Part shown: in pieces, positions 56,840 through 64,000 of the stretch
Numbering within the stretch: position 1 is the first letter of the stretch
Layout of the letters: every line of letters begins with the position of its first letter
NCBI GenBank assembly: GCA_037043015.1
Contig: CM073321.1
Coordinates: 19,961,001 to 20,025,000, forward strand
Length of the DNA stretch: 64,000 nt
DNA from: Bryum argenteum
Lineage: Eukaryota; Streptophyta; Bryopsida; Bryales; Bryaceae
Direction of reading: 5' to 3'
Notes under the pieces: generated by a model
Databases searched by the model: none
What the model was told of the DNA's origin: nothing
What the model saw: only the letters and a program-made list of their open reading frames with translations
Made by a program: the position numbers and the translations under genes

Positions 56840-56866
56840 CCTCTCACATCACTACAAGTGTTGATT

Positions 56867-57440
56867 CACTAGTACAAATCCCGGGTTTTTTGACTGCATT
56901 TTTGACTAGCCAGCAGTCAAAAACGGACATGTTTTTCGAACTTGACTAAGACTATTTCGAGTCAAAAAGGACAAGTCGCTCCGGACATTTTGACTCGCAG
57001 TCAAAAACGGACATCGGCGTTCCCATGCGCTGCGTTCCCGACGATTTTTGGGACCTCGATTGGGCTGGACTTGGGACTTCGTTTGAATGACTCGGATTAG
57101 TCAAAACTTATGACTGCAACCAGTCAACAGTCGTCTGTGAATTACGTGAATTCGGTTGACTAAGTCTGGTCATGCTGGCAGAGTGTGGCTTATAATACTA
57201 CGACTATTTGCAGTCATACGACTTTACATAATTCAGTCAATGGATTCGTTGCCATCTAAAGGCTGCTGACTGCATGCAGTCATCGTCGCGGTTTTAAGGA
57301 GCGTATATTGTGTGAATATGACTTTGAGGAGTCAGGTAGGGATTCAAAGTTGACTGGTTGGAGTCAATTGTCATGACTGCAGTCATCTCGGATGACTGTG
57401 TATAGTCGAGAGTAGTGGCGATGTGGTGTCATCGGCGATG
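56867..57440 (-). promoter_or_regulatory. Subterminal TGACT/AGTCA cluster of copy 2
   Basis: Same array of short inverted pairs as 25990-26567 in copy 1, almost base for base. Confidence 0.75.
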
Positions 57441-57684
57441 ACTAATTTTTGTCATGTGGTTGTGAGTTATTAATTAAGGTGTTATATGTTTTCGTGGAGT
57501 CTAGAAAGAATAGGCTACGAGTATTGCTAAATATCAATCAGCAATGCTGCACAGTTATGGGTTTGCAATTGAATCAAAATTTTAGGTGTATGTTGTTCAA
57601 GCCGCATATACCACATGTAATTGTACACAGTCTAGAATACATGCATGCAAGTTCTGTGCTATAAATCTGCATCGGCGTTCTAAC

Positions 57685-60600
57685 TTAGAGAAAACACTCT
57701 AGGTGACGGAGGAATTCGGTTGGCCATGCAATCCACTGTAAATGTGCCTCGCCCATTTTAGTCACTGGTGGATCATTGAGGGTGATGGGCTGATAGAGTA
57801 CGTAGTCGTTGTTGTAGCATTTCAGGACTTGTACTGATACCATACCCTCCGTTAGTTGCCTGCCATGTAACGTGCCCCCCTCCACGCTGAGCACTTCTCC
57901 ATCGGCTACGATCTTGTCTTCTTCACCCTCGTCAACGCCCATGATGTGCACTTGGTCACCGGGTTCGAATTGAACCTGCAAACGGTGGTAAGTTACACAT
58001 GTTAGAGAAAACTGCTAAAATGCAGTTCCATAAACTAAATTTCCGAAGGAGTTATTGCCGGACCTCGGTTGAAGTCGACGTTCGGCGGTGTTTTCCATCC
58101 TCACCCAATTTATTGTTGTTTATCCCCCGGGCCTTCTCCTTTGCGGCGGCATTGGAATCTGGCGTTTCCTTCGTGGCTCCTTTCTTGGTCTCCTTCGTGG
58201 CTGCTTTTGCGGTCTCCTCTAAAGGCTTCTCCTTCCTGGTTTTGCTTGTAAGCGCATCGGCCCTCTCCTTTGAATTCCCCTGTTTTGCTTGCGGGGGGCA
58301 CAGAACCGCCTTCTCCTTCCCTGCTCTGCTCGCAGGGGCAGCAGCCTTCTCCTTCCCCGCTTTGCTCACTGGGGCATCAGGCTTCTTTTTCGCCGCTTTG
58401 CTCGTTGGAGCGTCCGCCTTCTCATTCCCCGCCTTGCTCGCTTGGGCATCGGCCTTCTCCTTCCCCGCTTTGCTCGTTGGGGCGTCGGCCTTCTCTTTCC
58501 CCGTCGCCCTTGCTAGGGCATCGGCCTTCTCCTTCCCCGCCTTCGTAACTGCCTCTTTACCTTTAGTGGGGGAGTTGAGGTTCTTCTCCTTCCCCGCTTT
58601 GCTGGCAGAGGCAGGGGCCTTCTCTTTCCCCTCGTTCCCTGCCTTCGCACTAGCTTCCTTATCTTTACGCTGCGGCTCAGCGGTCCTCTTCTGCTTCGGT
58701 GCCTTCCAGACAGGGTCTACACCCTTACCTGTAGTGTCGGATCTTGCCCGAGTCTGGCGTTGCTCCGCGGGTTCTGCTTGGAGCTTCTCCACCTCCGTCA
58801 TTCTTGGCCGTTTCCGAGCGGCCTTTGGAGCCGCATTGTCTTCTTTCAACGGGGTAGGCGAAGTTGATGCAACAATTCCAATGGCGTCGATTTCACGGAG
58901 CACCTCCAAGTCCGGTGTGCCATCATCGACATCTGCTCTGGAAGGAGGACGCTCAGCTACCTGTGTGCAGAAGCACGCATTTGATTGTTAGCGTCGAATT
59001 TCACATTCGGGCATCTTCAACACGATAAACACGATAAATGAAACATTACAGTTAGTTTCATCATCTCAAATGGGTGCAAGAAAAAAAAATAATCTGTTGG
59101 GTGATGATTTTCCCACCCGGTTAGAAGCTAAGTTGAGGTCTGCCGAATGCAAAGGCGAGGGTGTTTGGCTGAGTGTGGATTTCATTGCAGCCACAGATCT
59201 CTCGGAGGGTCGAGAGAGTTGTTTGCGCTGCATATGATGGACCTGGAATGGGGATTCTCAGATGCTCCATAATGAGCAATATGCTCGCCTCTATACCGGA
59301 CATGCGAGAGGCCAGGTTCGTCTCCGACGCCAAATGAGTTACTCGGCTTGATGGTGATCTGGGCTCTAGTCTGCTTCCTCCCGACACCTCCCTAACCACG
59401 TCACTGCCCACCTTCCGCTTTCGGGCCCCTTTCTCACGAGCCATTTCTCTCTCTAATTCTTCCCGACTTGGAGACCGCTGAAGTTCCATCGCCTGCCACA
59501 AATCCATCTTGTAGTTGAATATTAGTCAATCATCAGCATTGTCACTGCATGGGCTCTCAACCTAATCGATCACAATATGACATAATTAAGTGAGAGTGGC
59601 CATTACCAGATTGGCCTTCACGGCCCCTTTCGTGCGACCACCCCTTGAGAGTCTCTTCACGTGTGCCCGGTTTGCTCGCATCTTCTCTGCTTCCATGATC
59701 TTCCGCTCATCCACTATGAGTTTCGAAAGATTTACCCAGTGATCCTATCTAATATGAGGAGGCTTGGGAGATCCTTCTAGCATCAATTTCTTGAGCTGGT
59801 ACCTTGCACTCTTGAGCTGGCCCTTCAACATGGTGTGGAAAGCCTTATCCGTCACCCTCTCGCAAGCCTCCCTTGTACTCAAGACTTTGTCCACCGATTC
59901 CTTCACAGCCATCAACATCCCCATATCATGCTGCGAATAATTGTCGACGCCGAAGTCGATGTCTCCTGTTTGACCTCGCAAGCATGTTAGCCACGTTTGT
60001 CGATAATCCCCCACCGGGAATCCCTGGTAGTCCACCTCCACAACAAACCTCTTTTGCCCCTCGCCTTCTCGGATTGGAAGCACATCCACTTGTTGCTTGA
60101 GTACTTGCCTCCTCTTGGCCTTCAAGAGCATCGTAGGACCCGACCGAGCGGGACTACTTGGGCCTTCGCCGCCTCGTTGAAGCTCACCTGCCGCGCTCGC
60201 ATGGCCGCCCTTTTTTCCGGAGGAGTTGGAGTTGTTGTTCCTCAATTGCCAAGTCCAAGTCGGCAATCTCATGATCGCGAGCGTCCATGTTCTCGTGTTG
60301 CACTTGGTAGGAAATCCACCACTTCTCTTGAACATTAGATTCCGCGAACGGCTCATTCGGCGTCGTGAAGTCAAGGTGGCACCATCTCCGGACCACGTAT
60401 CCTCCGACATCTTGGTGGGTATTGTAGCCGTGATAATATCCTCAATCAAGGAAACAACAACGGTCGAGGGGGCCTTGGCGGTGTTGCTAATGGCCGAGGG
60501 TGCCTTGGCGGTATCGTGGTACCTCTAGCGTTGGGAAGGTTGTCCCGCTTCTTCACACTCCACTCCTGCGGATTGGTTGCGATTGTGTCGAATTGAATTG

Positions 60601-62031
60601 CTCTCTTTGGAGTCTTGGGAGCGATTCTTGGGTCACTTTCGGTGATGGTGAAGACGGACGTGCCCGTTTCACGGGAGGCTCCAACGGTCGTTCCTCCCCT
60701 ACCGACTTGTTCTCTTCTTCGTCCTCCTCTTCAGCGCTGGATTTTGAGTCCGCGGTGGATTCCGACTCCGAAGCAACCTTCTTGCCCTTCTTGACAGCTC
60801 TTGGTGGCTGCTTCTTCGGCGGTGTCAAAAATTTTGACTCGTCCTTCGTGATCTTGCGTCCAGACCTCCTCACAGGCGGCGACAAATCCCGTTCAGGTCT
60901 CAAACGCGTAGACCTTCTCGGCGGGCGGACGGATCGGTCTTCGTCAGATACGTTCTTGGAGTCCTCAAACACATCGGTGAGAAGGATTGCAGTTCTCTCT
61001 AACACTCCGGCAGAAATTTGTGGAAATAAAGCTACATTTCGAAAAATGTGTTGAACTTCCAGGTCACTGAGATTTGCAATGGTGCGCAGCACCGCCTGAA
61101 CTTGCATAGATTGACCAGCATTCAGTGGCAGAGAGTTTGACTCGTGCTCTAACCTCTTCGATGATGCTGGTGATGACTTCGAAGGGGACTGAATTTTTGC
61201 CGAAGACAGCCCTGCAGCAAGCCCCGGGATTCCGAGCTCTTTCAGGTAGGCCTGATTGCGCTCAAAGTTCTTCTGCCTCTGGAGCTCGTACGCGCAGGCG
61301 GGTGCCGGAACCTCCTTCTTCTTTGGCTGTGCCCGTTTACCTCGCTTTGTCTTTCGCCTCTTCGACGAGCTGTCGGATGTGGATGTGCTGCTTGTGTCGA
61401 CTGACTCAGCGGAGGACTTTGTGCTGGAGTCGGTGTCGTCTCCTTCGTTGGAGGGGGTGTAATCTTCCGTGTCGCCCTCCTCACCCTCGTCCCCCTCGTC
61501 ACCGTCGCTCTCTACACCCTCGGCCTTATCGGTGCCTTGTTTGGCGTCAGGCTCCTCGGCGTCGCTATCTTCAGCGGAGCTACTCCCACAGTCGCCCGAG
61601 CCCCCCTCGCCCTCACTGTTGGCTCTTCCCTTGCCGACGTCGTCCTCACACTCTTTACCCTCGCCCTCTTCACCGTCGCTGTGTGTACCCTCGGCCTTCT
61701 CCTCACCATCGCCCTCCTCACCGTCACTCTCTGCAGCCGAACTACTCCTACACTCTCCCTCGTCACCCTCGCCTTCGTCACCGTCACCTTTGCTGTTTGC
61801 TTCACCGTCGCTGACGTCCTCCTTCTCACTGTGGCCCTCGTCGTCGTCACTTTTTCTATCATCAGATCCGTCGCTGTTCTTGCCGGCCGCTTTGGCGTCA
61901 GAATCGGCGTCTGATTTGTCGTTATCGGTGCTGCCGGATGCTGTGACGGTAATGAGCGTCTCCTCCACGATCTCTTCTTCTCCAACCTCGTCACTCGCTC
62001 CCACTACTGTCGTTCCCTCACTTGACTCCAT
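57685..62031 (-). pseudogene. TnpA-like CACTA protein gene, broken differently (copy 2)
   Basis: Minus strand from ATG at 62031. The acidic Asp/Glu/Ser domain is intact here (about 230 aa), followed by KRRKTKRGKRAQPKKK and the VEVQ/LEVQHIFRNVALFP block. One base is missing near 60630 relative to copy 1 and shifts the frame; several more shifts follow in the Transposase_24-like region (60450-59745), which ends with the same TAG as copy 1. Unlike copy 1, copy 2 keeps a GT donor after GAVKANL (near 59605). The next pieces are 59507-59270 (MDLWQAMELQRS), an intact 285-codon Lys/Ala repeat segment (58909-58052; SKAGKEKADAP units) and the C-terminal Transposase_23-like exon 57975-57685, identical in protein to copy 1. 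Confidence 0.82.
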
Positions 62032-62289
62032 CTCTCTCCAAATCGATCAGAAAAATACAGATTTTGCTGCAAAATGACAGCCATGGCGGAAAATAGGAGT
62101 GCAAGGAGGAAGAAGAACATCATGTGCGTAGGCGGCTATGATCTTTGTTGATGTTACTCGATTTGACACTCAAATCAGAGAAGATTTCAAATGACGGCGT
62201 TGCTTTAAATGCAATTAGGGTTGGCAGCCACCTACCAACCTACTCGTAGGCACCCCTGGCTACTACAAATAGCCGTTGTTCTTCAAAAT

Positions 62290-62440
62290 TGCAGTCATCT
62301 TCCTGAGCCTGTACAGTCATCCCCAATGACTAAGATGACTGTGTTGACTATGGGTAGTCAAATTAACCCTTCTTAGTGACCCGTTCTAGTCACACCGCGA
62401 CTCACCGTCGACCAAGATAGTCATACTCTTAGTCAAGTGG
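62290..62440 (-). promoter_or_regulatory. Internal TGACT/AGTCA cluster of copy 2
   Basis: Counterpart of 20999-21155, lying upstream of the TnpA-like start codon at 62031, with small changes. Confidence 0.65.
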
Positions 62441-63165
62441 TTCATCATTTTCATGCGTTAATCGATGGACACACAATCGCGGAGGGAGTCATGCGGACTT
62501 GACATTGTGGCAAGAGGAGGAAAAAGAGGCCGACGCACGGGGACTCACTAGTTACTCATGTCCCCGCAAGCGATGCATGGGGGGAGACGTATGCGTCGCG
62601 AGACAATCCGGAAGCATCTCGCGGTTGTACAAACGCGATCCCCAACTCACGAAATCTTTCTTGGTTAGTGACCTATCTACAACCCTCTCTCGCTTTCGGC
62701 CTTTGCAATTTGTTGTCGAGATTCCCTTAATTTCTCCTTCAAAGAACATAGCGTAACTTAATGCGGACCAAGTGTTAACAATGTAGGAACAAATCGGCCG
62801 CTTGTTCTTTTGCGCAATTACTGAGACGCTACCGCAAGGGACTATTTCGGCAAAGATCCCTATAATAGGAAAGCTCGTTGATAGAACACCTACAGAATCT
62901 AACGCGTGCGCTTCAACGTCGACAAGATTACACGGACAATGGCATCCAGGTCCTATCCCAAAGTTGACGCAATTTACATTTTTCGGCCGTACTTGGGAGA
63001 TTAAAGTTTCAAGTTCCCTTTCATGGGATGGGGTTCGTTTGCCATGTAGCCGGCCATTGAGGCGATGAGTTGTTGCCGTTTGTGGGCACTCTCCACTCTC
63101 GATCTGAGTATCGTTCACTATGTACTTCCAATCCGCGATTCAAACGAAACGTCTTGCAACTGCAG
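62441..63165. other. Captured DNA of unknown origin, copy 2
   Basis: Counterpart of 20270-20998. Open frames on both strands are not conserved between copies, so no gene is called. Confidence 0.45.
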
Positions 63166-63381
63166 AATAATGTCTATCAGGATGGTGATGTACTAATTGG
63201 AAATGTTGCGGGCTTCATCAACAGTAGTAAAGGACGACACGAAATAGGGAATTGCATTTGGGAGTACATTGATTTACCTAGACCATGGTGTACACACGAA
63301 TGAGGGTACACAATGACCGTCGCAACCCGAGACATTGCAGTTGGAGATGAGTTGTATACTTTCTATCATGTGAATCAATAA
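63166..63381 (+). pseudogene. Captured SET-domain C-terminal fragment (CACTA copy 2)
   Basis: Same fragment as 20054-20269: GDVLIGNVAGFINSS, then NCIWEY, then the shared TGA (63301-63303), then VATRDIAVGDELYTFYH and TAA. The opening follows CTGCAG. Reading frame and stop are identical in both copies. Confidence 0.75.
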
Positions 63382-63654
63382 AGGAATACGATTTCCAAAC
63401 TTGATTTTCAATGATACTAACAGATGCACAGACTTCCTGCCACTCACATTCTTATTTTTTTTTCCTATATGTCTCTTGCATGTGGACCATTACCAGAATA
63501 TTGATTTCATGTTTGATCTCATGCTCGTGTGTTGTTGTAGAGGGTAGAAGTGGACTCTGCAACACATTCTCGGCCTCATTGAAATGGCCTTTTTGGGCCT
63601 GGATGTGTTTGTGACTGAGGAGACTATGATGTGTGGGGAACATTGAACTAGTCT

Positions 63655-64000
63655 TGATTTGCAACCCAACCCAACAAATTTCGTCAAAATCCGACATTGT
63701 ATGAGGATTTGGCGGCTCTTCAAACATGGAGAACTTCATGAAAATTGCACTGCCGGTACCGGCAGTGCAACTTTCATCATTTCTCACTCAATCTTTTTAT
63801 GGGGTCTTGAGATAAGTTTTCATTTTTAGAATTGAAACTAGACTTGACTTGCAACCCAACCCAACAAATTTCGTCAAAATCGGACATTGTATGAGGATTT
63901 GGCGGCTCTTCAAACATGGAGAACTTCATGAAAATTGCACTGCCGGTACCGGCAGTGCAACTTTCATCATTTTTCACTCAATCTTTTTATGGGGTCTTGA
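63655..64000 (-). repeat. 190-bp satellite, start of array in copy 2
   Basis: About 1.8 units before the window ends. Both visible junction palindromes (63745-63770, 63935-63960) are the perfect 26-bp form. Confidence 0.95.

Larger units (their letters stand above)
56867..64000 (-). mobile_element. CACTA transposon copy 2, inverted, cut by window edge
   Basis: Starts CACTAGTACAAATCCCGGG at 56867 and matches copy 1 read from its right end leftwards, with nearly identical sequence to the window end (equivalent to about 19430 in copy 1). It includes right subterminal motifs, a TnpA-like gene (minus), the internal TGACT cluster, captured DNA with SET fragment (plus) and the start of the 190-bp satellite. 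The bases just before the end are ATT, so an ATT duplication is expected beyond the window. Together with copy 1 it forms an inverted repeat of about 7 kb arms around 30 kb. Confidence 0.95.

Noticed and set aside
57999-58991. 330-codon Ala/Phe/Leu open frame (FSFPALLAGASAF-like repeats)
   Set aside because: It is the complement of the Lys/Ala-rich repeat of the TnpA-like gene; the sense reading joins the Transposase_23-like exon.
61469-62077. Long Ser/Pro-rich open frame opposite the TnpA acidic domain
   Set aside because: It is the antisense of Asp/Glu/Ser-coding repeats; composition alone keeps it open, and the sense strand has the conserved domains.

Overview
This is nuclear DNA from a land plant. 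The evidence is a many-exon gene with GT/AG introns, a SPLAYED-type SNF2 remodeller, plant-type Ty1/copia, CACTA and PIF/Harbinger transposons, and a tRNA-derived SINE. Several decayed ORF families resemble repeats I associate with non-seed plants, but that placement is weak. No organelle, bacterial, rRNA or intact tRNA gene was seen.

Layout. (1) 1-11306: the 3' part of one host gene, a SPLAYED (SYD)-like SWI/SNF ATPase, plus strand, 23 exons in the window; its 5' end lies to the left. (2) 11307-13513: intergenic DNA ending in divergent copies of an old repeat. (3) 13514-26696: a Ty1/copia retrotransposon on the minus strand (5-bp target duplication CGGAT) with an internally deleted pol. Its 5' LTR is split by a 9105-bp CACTA transposon at 17463-26567 (3-bp duplication ATG). 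(4) 26697-34494: remnants of Harbinger transposases and of an unidentified repetitive ORF family. (5) 34495-37920: a nearly intact PIF/Harbinger element (TAA duplication) with a DDE transposase and a convergent Myb/trihelix partner. (6) 38271-40010: a broken SUVR-type SET-domain methyltransferase gene. (7) 40280-56462: decayed ORFs (RING-like/coiled coil, Harbinger, FCP1-like phosphatase), minisatellites, microsatellites and a fold-back structure. (8) 56475-56839: a tRNA-derived SINE with a 12-bp target duplication. (9) 56867-64000: a second copy of the same CACTA family, inverted, running off the right edge.

The most unusual object is the CACTA family. It carries a TnpA-like gene but no visible TNP2 transposase. 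It also carries a 190-bp tandem satellite centred on a perfect palindrome, a captured SET-domain fragment, and clusters of TGACT...AGTCA inverted pairs at both ends and just upstream of the TnpA gene. Both copies share the cargo and some stop codons, so capture and part of the decay came before they spread. Several decayed genes have TAG or TGA where a Trp codon is expected, which fits deamination of methylated cytosine on the opposite strand.

Only the SYD-like gene looks like a working host gene. The Harbinger pair is the only nearly complete transposition gene set.
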